From positions 2,914,001 through 2,978,000 of the forward strand of contig NZ_CP109078.1 in NCBI RefSeq assembly GCF_035917455.1: 64,000 bases of DNA, given 5' to 3'. The notes beneath the pieces were generated by a model that was not told the origin of the DNA, made no database searches, and saw only the letters and a program-made list of their open reading frames with translations. Within the stretch, counting starts at the first letter, position 1. The number at the start of each line of letters is the position of its first letter. Made by a program: the position numbers and the translations under genes. Shown piece after piece: positions 1 to 8,839 of this stretch. The stretch is from Micromonospora sp. NBC_01796. GTDB lineage: Bacteria; Actinomycetota; Actinomycetes; Mycobacteriales; Micromonosporaceae.

Positions 1-119
1 GTGGTCTGGAGTCGGCCGGCGGCAATGGCCCGGCGTCCGGTCACCGGTTTGCCGGACACGTCGACCATCCGGGCCGCGCCGGCCCGGTCGACGTGGGTGA
101 GGTGTTCCGAGGTGGTCAC
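1..119 (-). CDS. moaC: MoaC, cyclic pyranopterin monophosphate synthase (5' part only)
   Basis: Reading the minus strand from the GTG at 119 gives about 39 codons before the window ends. They contain LTHVDRAGAARMVDVSGKPV, the typical N-terminus of MoaC with its LTHVD-x(4)-ARMVDVS signature. MoaC acts in the cytoplasm in molybdenum cofactor synthesis, converting the MoaA product to cyclic pyranopterin monophosphate. The rest of the gene, including its catalytic residues, lies outside the window. It is divergent from the GGDEF-EAL gene at 822. The match covers only the first quarter of the protein but is distinctive. Confidence 0.85.
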   Translation of the reverse strand, partial: MTTSEHLTHVDRAGAARMVDVSGKPVTGRRAIAAGRLQT

Positions 120-821
120 GTACGCGAGCCTATCGACCGTCGCCGTCCATTCGCGAGGACCGCGCCGCCCACCCCGGTCTCGATGATCGGGTACGGCGAT
201 CGAAGCTGATCGACCGCTACTACCCGCGTTCCCGATCGCGCCGATCGTGGTCGTCCCGGGGTTGGAATTGACTAGTCCGTCGAATCGAGAGAACATCCGC
301 CGATGGCACCCGCGCGGGGATGTCCGGGGCGGTACGGCGGTCGACCGGGGGACGGATCGGCGCCGGTCGGAGCAGGTCTGATCTACCTGGCCACAGCGAG
401 GTGGCAGGCGAATGCGGTCAGTGGGCCCGCATCAGCACCGGGGTGTCAACGGGTGTGCGGAGTCACGATTCCGGGGTCCCAATCCACAAATAGGAAATAT
501 GACGCCGATCAGGCAGTCGCATAAGCATTCAGTTTCCATATCGGGACGCAAAGTAGCAAACTAGGTGAGGATTAGCGGATACTGCGCATATCGACACCTA
601 ACGGTATATAACTGACGCCTCATCTCATACGATTCTCACGTCGAACAACAGCGATCGAAGCGCCGGACCCCCTCCCGCTTCATCGGTACGACAAGAGAGG
701 ACGTGCGGAGATGCGCAGCACCGACTGGCTCTGAGCAGAGGTATCCGACAACCACTACGAGTCGTAGGCTGGCGAGACATACCGTCACGAGAGAAACACC
801 GAGTGGCGACAAAGGACTGGT
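120..821. other. Intergenic region between moaC and the GGDEF-EAL gene
   Basis: About 700 bases without a convincing gene. A 73-codon open frame at 303-524 has no recognisable family and is probably chance. From about 480 to 640 the sequence is clearly richer in A and T than the surroundings, as expected of promoter or regulatory DNA between two divergent genes. I see no clear operator or terminator. Confidence 0.5.
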
Positions 822-3347
822 ATGACTCGGACTGATCAGGACGACACTGGGACCGATCGGCGGCTGGTGCTGCTTGTCGGTCTCGTCGTCATTTGTGCGG
901 GTATAGCCGCAGCGATCAGCATCCGCGAGATACTCGGTCACGGCCTTCCGACACTCAACGACCTCGGCACCGCCGCCAAACTGACCTTCCTGGTTGTCGT
1001 CGGCGCAACGGTCAGCGTCCGGATTCGGATCCGGTCGACCCCGCACGGCATCTCCTGGACCGAGGTCGCGATCCTCACCGGTCTCGCGCTCGCACCCGTC
1101 CCCTGGGTCATCCTCTGCGCCGGACTCGGCGTGGGCATCGCGCGGGCGATCGTCCGACTGGCCCCGTTGAAGCTCGCCTTCGGCGTGGCGAAGGACATGC
1201 TCCTCGCGACCGCTGCCGGGGTGGTCTTCCTGCTCCTCGACTGGTCCTGGTCAGCCGACCGCCCGCTGCAAGAGCGGATCGTGCCGCTGGTCGCCGCCTA
1301 CCTCGTGGTCGTGGTGCTCGACGAGGCGTTGACGCTGCCCGTCATCTCGCTCGCCAGCCGGGTCAGCCTCCGCAGGCTCTTCTCCGGCCACTGGGACCTC
1401 AGGTTGGCCAGCGTCGTCGCCCGCCTGCTGGTGATCCTGGCCATCATGCTGATCCTGCAGGCCGACACGAGCCTGCTGCTGATCATCCCGCCACTCGTAC
1501 TCAGCCTGCACCTGGCGTACTCGTCCCGCCTGCGCAGCCGGGACGAACGGCACGCCTGGCAGCGGTTGGCCCGGGCCACCGACGCGCTCAACGACGTCGA
1601 CCTCGGACAGGTGCTCCGGACCGCCGTCGACGGTGCGGCAGAACTGTTCGGCGCCGACCGGGTGGAGGTCGTACGCGACGACGGCGGGCGGACCGTACGG
1701 GGCGACGGCGGCACGATCACCTCCGACGGCAACGGCGGCGAACCGCTGCCCACCGGCGGCACCACCATCACCACTCCGCTGCAGGGCCACGACGGCATCG
1801 AGATCGGACTGCTCCGCCTCTGGTTCCCCGGCCCGGTCCAACTCTCCGAACGCGAGTGGTACACGCTGCGCACGTTCGCCTCCGCGCTCTGCACCGCGAT
1901 CCGCAACGCCTCCGCGTACGCGGAGCTGACCCGGGTCGCCGACGAACACGCACACGCGGCGTCACACGACGTACTCACCGGCCTGGCGAACCGGCGCCAC
2001 CTGCTGGAACGGGGCACCGAACAACTGAGCCTGCGGCACGCCGACGGGGTCGCCGCGGTGCTGCTGATCGACCTGAACCACTTCAAGGAGGTCAACGACA
2101 CCCTCGGCCACCCGTCCGGCGACCGGGTGCTGATCGAGGTCGCCGACCGGCTGCGGGCCGTCGCCGGCCCCGAGGACCTGGTCGCCCGGCTCGGCGGCGA
2201 CGAGTTCGCCATCCTGATCACCGGCCTCCCCGCCCCGGCGGTCGCCACCCACCGGGCCGAGAAACTGCTGGCCGTACTCCACGAACCGATCGAGCTGGAC
2301 GGGATGCGGATCAGCGTGGAGGCCAGCGGCGGGATCGCCGTCGCACCCAACAACGGCGGCATGTCCGAGTTGCTCCGCCGCGCCGACGTGGCGATGTACC
2401 AGGCAAAACGGAGCGGCCAGCGGCTCGCCGGTTACGTGCCGAGCCGCGACACCGCCGACCTCGGACGGCTCACCCTCAGCGGTGAACTGTCCCGCGCGGT
2501 CGCGGAGCGGGAGTTCACCGTCGAATTCCAACCGATCGTCGACCTCGGCACCGGTGTGGTCGTGGCCGCGGAGGCGCTGGCCCGCTGGCAACACCCGACC
2601 CACGGGACCATCGACCCGTTGCGCTTCCTGGACGCGGTGGAGCGCTCCGGCCTGCTGCCGGCGTTCGCCGCCGCCGTACTCGACCAGTCGATCGTCGCCG
2701 CCGGGGACTGGCACGCGGCCGGATTCGACCTGCCGGTGGCGGTGAACGTGTCGCCACGCAGCCTGCTCGACGCCAGCTTCCCGGAGGTCGTACTGGCCCG
2801 GTTGCACGCCCACGACCTGCCACCCGAGCGCCTGGTCCTCGAACTCACCGAAAATCTCACCCTCAGCCAACTCGAGGTGGTCGACCGGGTCCTCGGGCAA
2901 CTACGGGACGCCGGTGTCCGGCTCGCCCTCGACGACTTCGGCACCGGCTACTCCTCGCTGTCGGTGCTGTCCCGGATCCCGGTGCACGAGTTGAAGATCG
3001 ACCGGACCTTCGTGATGGCGATGGAAACCTCGGCCGAGGCGGTCGCGGTGATCCGATCCACCGTCGACCTCGGCCGCAGCCTCGACCTCGAGGTCATCGC
3101 CGAGGGGGTGGAAAGCGAACCGCAGCGGCTGGCGCTCTGGGAGCTGGGCTGCACCGCCGGACAGGGCCACCTCTTCGCCCGCCCGATGCCGGCCCCCCGG
3201 ATGCTCGCCGCGCTGCGCCGGGGAGCCGAGGGCCGCCCCGGCGCGCTCGCCCCGCCACTGCACGACGAGGGCGCGGTGATCCGGCTGTCACCCGGACGGC
3301 GCACCGGCACCCGACAGACCGACCGTCTGCCACACTTGCCCGCGTGA
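822..3347 (+). CDS. Membrane-anchored GGDEF-EAL cyclic-di-GMP enzyme
   Basis: 841 residues. The first ~215 residues hold several hydrophobic segments (six or more likely membrane spans), then a GAF-like region (about 235-370). A GGDEF domain follows with RLGGDEFAIL (GGDEF at 458-462), then an EAL domain from about residue 572. The EAL domain has EALAR (584-588), the conserved N of VAVNVSPRS, E of ELTENL, DDFGTG (from 704), K of LKIDRTF and E of AEGVE, so its metal and catalytic ligands look intact. The GGDEF signature is intact, but the inhibitory RxxD site reads GPED, so product inhibition is probably lost. It should make and/or hydrolyse c-di-GMP at the membrane; the net direction is unknown. 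An AAAGGA ribosome site at 811-816 supports the start. Confidence 0.93.
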   Translation: MTRTDQDDTGTDRRLVLLVGLVVICAGIAAAISIREILGHGLPTLNDLGTAAKLTFLVVVGATVSVRIRIRSTPHGISWTEVAILTGLALAPVPWVILCAGLGVGIARAIVRLAPLKLAFGVAKDMLLATAAGVVFLLLDWSWSADRPLQERIVPLVAAYLVVVVLDEALTLPVISLASRVSLRRLFSGHWDLRLASVVARLLVILAIMLILQADTSLLLIIPPLVLSLHLAYSSRLRSRDERHAWQRLARATDALNDVDLGQVLRTAVDGAAELFGADRVEVVRDDGGRTVRGDGGTITSDGNGGEPLPTGGTTITTPLQGHDGIEIGLLRLWFPGPVQLSEREWYTLRTFASALCTAIRNASAYAELTRVADEHAHAASHDVLTGLANRRHLLERGTEQLSLRHADGVAAVLLIDLNHFKEVNDTLGHPSGDRVLIEVADRLRAVAGPEDLVARLGGDEFAILITGLPAPAVATHRAEKLLAVLHEPIELDGMRISVEASGGIAVAPNNGGMSELLRRADVAMYQAKRSGQRLAGYVPSRDTADLGRLTLSGELSRAVAEREFTVEFQPIVDLGTGVVVAAEALARWQHPTHGTIDPLRFLDAVERSGLLPAFAAAVLDQSIVAAGDWHAAGFDLPVAVNVSPRSLLDASFPEVVLARLHAHDLPPERLVLELTENLTLSQLEVVDRVLGQLRDAGVRLALDDFGTGYSSLSVLSRIPVHELKIDRTFVMAMETSAEAVAVIRSTVDLGRSLDLEVIAEGVESEPQRLALWELGCTAGQGHLFARPMPAPRMLAALRRGAEGRPGALAPPLHDEGAVIRLSPGRRTGTRQTDRLPHLPA

Positions 3348-4720
3348 TCTCCCCGGACCCGCCCGGCCGCGTCCACCGGTTCTGGCGCCGGCTCGACGGT
3401 GCCGCCGACGGCCTCGCCGCCGACCTGGGGCTCTACGCCGCCTCGGCCGTCTTCGCCGCCGTCACCGCCGCCACCTCGACCCTGCTCCCGCACCGGGCCT
3501 GGGGAACCGTGGCCACCGCCGGCTACCTGCTGGCGACCCTTGCCGTCATCGCCCAGCTCATCGCCCGCCGCCGGGGTGCGACCCGGCTGACCGGGACCGC
3601 CGCCCGCGCCGCGCTCACCGCGGTGACCTGGGTGACCACCGCGCTGGTACCGATGGTGTGGCAGTGCGTCGAGCGGGCCGGTGGACGTACCGACCGGGCG
3701 CAGGAGGAGGTGGTCGTGATCGAGCACGCCGGCATCCGCCTGCTCGACCACGGCACGCCGTACCTCGGACCGGAGGCGATCAGGGCGCTGCCGGCCGGCG
3801 AGCAGCTGCTCGGCTACACCCCGTACCAGCCGGGGATGGCCCTGTTCGGGCTGCCGAGGGCGATCGCCGGAGACGGTTGGTGGACCGACGCCCGGATCTG
3901 GTTCGCCCTGGTCACCGCCATCGCCCTGGTCGTCGCGGTGACGACGCTGCGGCGTACCGGAATCGGTCCGAGCCGGGCCGCCGCCGACCCGGCACGGCCC
4001 GACGGACCCACCGCCCGCGACTCGGCCCTGGTACGCGCCGTGCAGCTCGCCACCGTCCTGCCGATCTGCGCGCTGACCCTGGCCACCGGCGGAGACGACC
4101 TGCCCGTCCTCGCACTCTGTCTGCTCGCCCTCGCCTTCGGCGCCAACCGGCGGTTCGGTGCCGCCGGGGTGGCGATCGGGCTCGCCGGTGCGCTGAAGCT
4201 CTTCGCCTGGCCGGTCGCCCTGGTGCTGATCGGATACGCCGCCACCAGGGGCTGGCGGACCGCCGCGCGGCTGGCCGCCGGGGCGATCGGCCTGCCCGTC
4301 GCCGCCCTGATCCCGGTCCAACTGGTCGACTCGTCCGCCCTGGTGGAGAACGTGCTCCGGTTCCCCCTCGGCCACGGGGTGGTGAGCAGTCCGGCCCAGT
4401 CACCGTTCCCCGGTTACCTGATCGCCTCCGCGTTGCCCGCCGGCCGGGTGATCGCCGCCGCCCTGCTCGTCGGGGCCGGGCTGCTGATCGCCGTACGACT
4501 CGTCCGCCGTCCCCCGCGTACGGCCGGCTCGGCCGCCCTGATCTGCGGGTACGGGCTGCTCGCCGCGATCGCCCTGATGCCCTCGACCCGGTTCGGCTAC
4601 CTGCTCTACCCGATCGCGTTCCTGGCCTGGGCACCCGCCCTGTGGCTCGCCCGGCCCGAATCGCTTTCTGCGGCGACCACCGGGCGGGTCGCCGCGACGA
4701 GGCGTACACCTGAGGCATGA
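3344..4720 (+). CDS. Polytopic membrane protein, GT-C type (GT87/DUF2029-like) glycosyltransferase
   Basis: 458 residues with roughly ten hydrophobic segments. The first large loop (about 112-160) carries acidic and tyrosine-rich sequence (RTDRAQEEVVV..., HGTPYLGP, YTPYQPG) where GT-C mannosyltransferases place catalytic residues. Later segments resemble the GT87/DUF2029 family, including GxxxALKLFAWP, a motif like the AAKLFPLF of the gene at 17741-19279. Members transfer mannose or other sugars from polyprenyl-phosphate donors on the outer face of the membrane. The GTG start overlaps the stop of the GGDEF-EAL gene (GTGA), and its own stop overlaps the next start (ATGA), so the three genes are translationally coupled. 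Substrate unknown. Confidence 0.7.
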   Translation: MISPDPPGRVHRFWRRLDGAADGLAADLGLYAASAVFAAVTAATSTLLPHRAWGTVATAGYLLATLAVIAQLIARRRGATRLTGTAARAALTAVTWVTTALVPMVWQCVERAGGRTDRAQEEVVVIEHAGIRLLDHGTPYLGPEAIRALPAGEQLLGYTPYQPGMALFGLPRAIAGDGWWTDARIWFALVTAIALVVAVTTLRRTGIGPSRAAADPARPDGPTARDSALVRAVQLATVLPICALTLATGGDDLPVLALCLLALAFGANRRFGAAGVAIGLAGALKLFAWPVALVLIGYAATRGWRTAARLAAGAIGLPVAALIPVQLVDSSALVENVLRFPLGHGVVSSPAQSPFPGYLIASALPAGRVIAAALLVGAGLLIAVRLVRRPPRTAGSAALICGYGLLAAIALMPSTRFGYLLYPIAFLAWAPALWLARPESLSAATTGRVAATRRTPEA

Positions 4721-5343
4721 CCATCTACCGGGACCGGGCCGACGCGGGCCGGGCCCTCGCGGACCGGTTGGCCGGGCTCGCCGGCCGGCCCGATCTCATC
4801 GTCCTCGGCCTGGTCCGGGGCGGGGTCCCGGTCGCCGCCGCGGTGGCCGAGCGGCTGGCCGCACCACTGGATGTGCTGGTCGTCCGCAAGCTCGGCCTGC
4901 CCCAGGCCCCCGAGGTGGCCTTCGGGGCAGTGGGGCCGGGCGGTGTCCGGGTGCTCAATCCGGAGATTGCCGACCGGCTCGACCCGGACCGGACAGCGGA
5001 GGTGGTGGGTCGGGAGACGGTGGAGCTGGAGCGCCGGGAGCGGCTCTACCGGGCAGGTCGGCCGCCGCTGTCGCTCGACGGGCGTACCGCCGTGATCGTG
5101 GACGACGGGCTCGCCACCGGCGCCACCGCACGGGCCTCGGTCGCGGTCGCCCGCCGGCTCGGCGCGCAACGGGTCGTGGTGGCGGTCCCGGTCGGTTCCG
5201 TGCAGGCGTACGCGGCCCTCGCCGAAGAGGCCGACGAGGTGGTCTGCCTGCAGCGGCCGGAGGACTTCGGCGCGGTCAGCCGCTTCTACGAGGACTTCCA
5301 CGAGGTGCCCGACGACGAAGTCACGGCCACGCTCAGTGGGTGA
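4717..5343 (+). CDS. Phosphoribosyltransferase-fold protein
   Basis: 208 residues. The PRPP-binding motif of type I phosphoribosyltransferases is present as VDDGLATGAT (129-138), preceded by the hydrophobic strand TAVIV. The N-terminal part (VLGLVRGGVPVA, VVRKLGLP) matches the family of predicted phosphoribosyltransferases found as stand-alone proteins or fused to hydrolases. The acceptor base cannot be told from sequence. The start ATG lies in an ATGA overlap with the upstream membrane protein gene. Confidence 0.85.
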   Translation: MTIYRDRADAGRALADRLAGLAGRPDLIVLGLVRGGVPVAAAVAERLAAPLDVLVVRKLGLPQAPEVAFGAVGPGGVRVLNPEIADRLDPDRTAEVVGRETVELERRERLYRAGRPPLSLDGRTAVIVDDGLATGATARASVAVARRLGAQRVVVAVPVGSVQAYAALAEEADEVVCLQRPEDFGAVSRFYEDFHEVPDDEVTATLSG

Positions 5344-5371
5344 TAGTGACTTCACCCGGTACCTTCGAGTG

Positions 5372-5797
5372 ATGCATCTGACATGTCCGAAGTGCCAGGG
5401 CGACATGCGCCAGTACGAGCGCAGCGGCGTCACCGTAGACCAGTGCAGCGAATGCCGTGGAATTTTCCTTGACCGCGGCGAGCTGGAGAAGCTTTTCGAG
5501 GCCGAGTCGAACTGGCAGCAGCAGCAGGGTGGCGCGCCGCGCCAGCCTTCCGCCGCGCCGGCCGGCGGTTACGCACCGCCGCCGCCTCCGCCGGGCGCCG
5601 GTTACCCGCCGCCCCCGCCCGGACCGGGACAGCACCAGCCCGGTTACCCCGCCCCCGGCCACGCCCCGCCGCCGCCGGTCACCCACGGCTACCCGCCGGC
5701 TCCGGCGTACGGACAGCACCAGGGGCAGCACCAGGGTTACCACGGGCACTACCGGCAGAAGAAGCGCAAGAGCTTCCTGAACGAGCTCTTCGACTGA
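5372..5797 (+). CDS. Zinc-ribbon (zf-TFIIB type) protein with proline-rich tail
   Basis: 141 residues from the ATG at 5372, which opens MHLTCPKCQGDM. An in-frame GTG at 5336 would add 12 residues overlapping the previous gene and is less likely. Residues 1-45 form a zf-TFIIB domain with CPKC and CSEC pairs followed by GIFLDRGELEKL, the usual ending of this domain. Residues 55-125 are Pro/Gly/Tyr/His-rich and probably disordered. The C-terminus is basic then acidic (KKRKSFLNELFD), a common ending in this family. Function is not established. It converges on dnaB across a shared terminator. Confidence 0.85.
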   Translation: MHLTCPKCQGDMRQYERSGVTVDQCSECRGIFLDRGELEKLFEAESNWQQQQGGAPRQPSAAPAGGYAPPPPPPGAGYPPPPPGPGQHQPGYPAPGHAPPPPVTHGYPPAPAYGQHQGQHQGYHGHYRQKKRKSFLNELFD

Positions 5798-5828
5798 CCG
5801 TCGGTAACGATTCGCCCGGTTGACGAAT

Positions 5829-5880
5829 GAGGTGTCGGCCGGGACCGGGGAGGAATCCCGACGGTCCCGGGCGGCACCTC
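5829..5880. terminator. Bidirectional terminator between the zinc-ribbon gene and dnaB
   Basis: A 19-base arm at 5829-5847 (GAGGTGTCGGCCGGGACCG) pairs with 5862-5880 at 17 of 19 positions, with a 14-base loop. It sits between the two convergent gene ends. Confidence 0.75.
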
Positions 5881-5914
5881 GACTGGTTTCGGAACGGTCT
5901 TCGGACCGTCCGGA

Positions 5915-8839
5915 TCAGACGATCGCCATGTCGACGAAGCGGGACAGGTGTAGCTGCGCCGCGACCGTCACCGTGTCGGTCGGCCCGTTACGGTGTTTCG
6001 CGACTATGAAGTCCGCCTCACCTGCGCGCGGCGACTCCTTGTCGTAGTAGTCGTCGCGGTGCAGCAGGATGACAACGTCCGCATCCTGCTCAATTGACCC
6101 AGATTCACGCAGATCAGACAGTTGAGGTCGTTTGTCCGTACGTTGCTCCGGTCCACGGTTCAGCTGGCTGACCGCGATGACCGGGCACTCGACCTCCTTG
6201 GCCAGCAGCTTCAGCCCCCGGGACAGCTCCGCGACCTCCTGCTGGCGGCTCTCCGTCTTCTTCGGCGAACTCATCAGCTGGAGATAGTCGACCACGATCA
6301 TCTTCAGGTCGTGCCGCTGCTTGAGCCGGCGCGCCTTGGCCCGAATCTCCATCAGGTTCATGTTCGGGGTGTCGTCCACGAACAGCGGGGCCTCGCTGAT
6401 CTCACCCATGCACCGGGCCAGCTTGGTCCAGTCGTCGTCGGAGAGCTGCCCACTGCGCAGCACGTGCAGCGGTACGCGCGCCTCGGCCGAGAGCAACCGC
6501 ATGACGATCTCGACCTTGCTCATTTCGAGCGAGAAGATCGCCGCCGCCTGGTTCGCTCGAATGGCCGCATTTCGGGCAAAGTCCATAGATGCGGTGCTGT
6601 TGTGCGTGGGGATCATCGTCTCGCCAGCAAGGTACAGGTGGTCCTCGTTGTCGACGGTGACGCAGCGGACCGGCACGCTGGGAACCGGACGCACGGCAAC
6701 GATGAACCGGGAGCCGCTGCGGACCTCCGAATCGGTTCTGCGTCGAGTTCGGTGCGTTTCCTGCTTCCGTCGCAGACGGAACATGGCGTCGTTGGTCGAG
6801 AAGTTCAACGTGTACGCCGTCGACGACTCGGGCGCGCGTCCCCGTACCTTCTTCTCGTTTACCGTGCACCGGTACCCGAGGCTGACGACCAGTTCTCGAA
6901 CGTCGTATGCCAGCCGCCGAGATGTCGAGACGTACTGGATGTTTCCGGCAGGAGCGACCGTGCCGTCAGTATCGAGCAGCCCCGCCAGAAGTGCTCGACG
7001 CTGGGCTTCGGATGCCCGGAGGTAACTCTGGGGAATGTGCTTGTTGTTGAGCACGCCGATCGACTGCAGCATCCCCCCGAAAGACCCGAACGTACGGTGA
7101 CAGTCCTCGCACCGCCGGCTACCACTGCGCTTCTCGATCGATATGGATCGCTTCCCGCAGGTAGCGCAGCCGAGTTCCGGGCGCGGCATCCCCTTTGACT
7201 GCCCGCCGCACGACCTGCCGCAGGTGAACACAGCGATCGACTTCGGTAGGAAGGTCGTGCCGCAGACCAGACACGCTCTGGAGGGGATGGCCGGCAGTGG
7301 CGGCGGGCTGATCGCGTAGAGCATCGGGCCGGTTTGGCGGACGAGAAGGCCGGACTCCTCGATGTAGGTCGCTATTTCGGGATCGGCACTGGTGAAGCGA
7401 CCACCAGCACTGTGACCGTCCCCGAGCCACACCCCCAACACATACGGAGGCACCAGAAGTTCTTGTTCCGGAAGTACCAGCGGGGCGCAGTTTTCAACCG
7501 CATGGTTGAGACGTTGATCAGCAGTGTCGGTTCGCAGGGTGGCAGCGATCTGCTCGGTTGTAACCACGCTCTGCTGTGCCGCCTGGTCAAGCGTCTCGAC
7601 CCAGCCCTCGGCGCGATCCAGCAAGCTCGAATACAACACCCGTGCGGAGTACGTTTGAGCGGGACGGCCTCGTCGCCCCGTCCCCACAGTTGATCGGACC
7701 GACTGGACCGGCAGGCCACGCACCACGCGTTGAAGGGTGCTCTTGAACTCCGGGCCGACCAGAGCAAGCGCTTCCTGGACGGAAAGGTCCGAATCCGGTG
7801 CTGTCGCGTGCTCCTGGTGGACGCGCCGCAACCCGGTCAGGGCATCGCCGGACCAGCCGATCTGCGGGCGGATACTGCCGCCGCGGCGGCTTGCCCTGGT
7901 TGTTGTTTTCCACAGGTGCTCAGCGTCCGCGACGACGACCGACCCGTCGGAGAACTCGACCTCGTAGCACGGCCGGTCGTGCATCACCTCGAAAGCGGCC
8001 GTGACAACGGTTGGCCGGCCGTCGGCACCCAACAGCTGATCACCCTCGCGCACCGCCCCCATGGTCGTCCACCCATCCGGGGTCGGCAGCGGCGTGTCGA
8101 GCGCCAGCGCCTTTCCCAGACCGGGTCGACCGGCAACGATGATCAACTGGCCGGGGTGCAGGCCGTTGAGCAGGCGGTCCAGGTCACTGAAGCCGGTGGG
8201 TACACCGGTCATCATCCCGCCAGAGGCACCGACCGCCTCGATCTCGTCGAGCGTGGGTTGCAGCATGTCGGCGAGGACCGCGAAGTCCTCGTTCACCCGC
8301 CGCTCGGTGACGTCGTACACCGCCTGCTGGGCCAGGTCGACCACGTCGTCGACGTCGCGCCCGCCACCGGCCGCGGAGCCGTACCCGAGCTGGACGATCC
8401 GGGTCCCCGCCTCGACCAGCCGGCGCAGCACGGCGCGCTCGCCGACGATCCGGGCGTAGTAACCGGCGTTCGCGGCGGTCGGCACGCTGGCGATCAGCGT
8501 GTGCAGGTACGGCGCACCACCGATCCGGCCCAGGTCACCGGAGTCGGCCAGGGCCGCCGCCACGGTGATCGAGTCGGCCGGCTCTCCCCGCCCGTACAGG
8601 TCGAGGATGATGTCGAAGATCGTGCCGTGTACGGGCCGGTAGAAGTCGTTGGTCTTGAGGATCTCGACCACGTCGGCGATGGCGTCCTTGGACAGCAGCA
8701 TCCCACCGAGCACGCACTGCTCAGCCGCGATGTCCTGCGGCGGGGTCTTGTCGAACTGACCGTCACGCTGGGGCGGTGGCCCTCCGGCGGGTGGCCCCGT
8801 CGACCTGGCCTCCGCGCGTATGTCATCGCTGACCGACAC
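5915..8839 (-). CDS. dnaB: Replicative DNA helicase DnaB interrupted by an intein
   Basis: 974-residue precursor; without the 504-residue intein the helicase is 470 residues, normal for DnaB. N-extein 1-243 carries the primase-interacting domain (AAEQCVLGGMLLSKDAIADV) and the start of the RecA-like ATPase (GRPGLGK). C-extein 748-974 resumes with STASMDFARNA, so the Walker A motif GxxGxGKS is completed only after protein splicing. Walker B is MIVVDYLQLM. The GTG at 8839 follows a GGAGGGGGGA ribosome site; the open frame runs upstream to 9133 but that extension has no DnaB similarity. DnaB unwinds DNA ahead of the fork as a hexamer. Unspliced protein should lack a working ATP site. Confidence 0.97.
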   Translation of the reverse strand: MSVSDDIRAEARSTGPPAGGPPPQRDGQFDKTPPQDIAAEQCVLGGMLLSKDAIADVVEILKTNDFYRPVHGTIFDIILDLYGRGEPADSITVAAALADSGDLGRIGGAPYLHTLIASVPTAANAGYYARIVGERAVLRRLVEAGTRIVQLGYGSAAGGGRDVDDVVDLAQQAVYDVTERRVNEDFAVLADMLQPTLDEIEAVGASGGMMTGVPTGFSDLDRLLNGLHPGQLIIVAGRPGLGKALALDTPLPTPDGWTTMGAVREGDQLLGADGRPTVVTAAFEVMHDRPCYEVEFSDGSVVVADAEHLWKTTTRASRRGGSIRPQIGWSGDALTGLRRVHQEHATAPDSDLSVQEALALVGPEFKSTLQRVVRGLPVQSVRSTVGTGRRGRPAQTYSARVLYSSLLDRAEGWVETLDQAAQQSVVTTEQIAATLRTDTADQRLNHAVENCAPLVLPEQELLVPPYVLGVWLGDGHSAGGRFTSADPEIATYIEESGLLVRQTGPMLYAISPPPLPAIPSRACLVCGTTFLPKSIAVFTCGRSCGGQSKGMPRPELGCATCGKRSISIEKRSGSRRCEDCHRTFGSFGGMLQSIGVLNNKHIPQSYLRASEAQRRALLAGLLDTDGTVAPAGNIQYVSTSRRLAYDVRELVVSLGYRCTVNEKKVRGRAPESSTAYTLNFSTNDAMFRLRRKQETHRTRRRTDSEVRSGSRFIVAVRPVPSVPVRCVTVDNEDHLYLAGETMIPTHNSTASMDFARNAAIRANQAAAIFSLEMSKVEIVMRLLSAEARVPLHVLRSGQLSDDDWTKLARCMGEISEAPLFVDDTPNMNLMEIRAKARRLKQRHDLKMIVVDYLQLMSSPKKTESRQQEVAELSRGLKLLAKEVECPVIAVSQLNRGPEQRTDKRPQLSDLRESGSIEQDADVVILLHRDDYYDKESPRAGEADFIVAKHRNGPTDTVTVAAQLHLSRFVDMAIV
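6599..8110 (-). mobile_element. Intein in the DnaB P-loop: class 3 signature with LAGLIDADG endonuclease
   Basis: In frame inside dnaB, 504 residues from Ala1 (codon at 8110) to Asn504 (codon ending 6599), followed by Ser+1. Block A is ALALDTPLPTPDGW. Position 1 is Ala rather than Cys/Ser. Trp67 (EHLW) fits block B position 12, Cys483 (VRCVTVDN) block F position 4 and Thr502 (PTHN) block G position 5. This Trp-Cys-Thr set is the known class 3 signature, in which the block F cysteine starts splicing. LAGLIDADG motifs are LGVWLGDG (about 225-232) and LAGLLDTDG (375-383). Between them are four cysteine pairs: C280/C283, C297/C301, C315/C318, C334/C337, looking like two zinc ribbons. Mycobacterial DnaB has an intein at the same P-loop site. 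Confidence 0.95.

Noticed and set aside
5915-8839. Frameshift or composite pseudogene of dnaB
   Set aside because: The interrupting sequence is in frame at both ends and has complete intein splicing blocks, so it is an intein.
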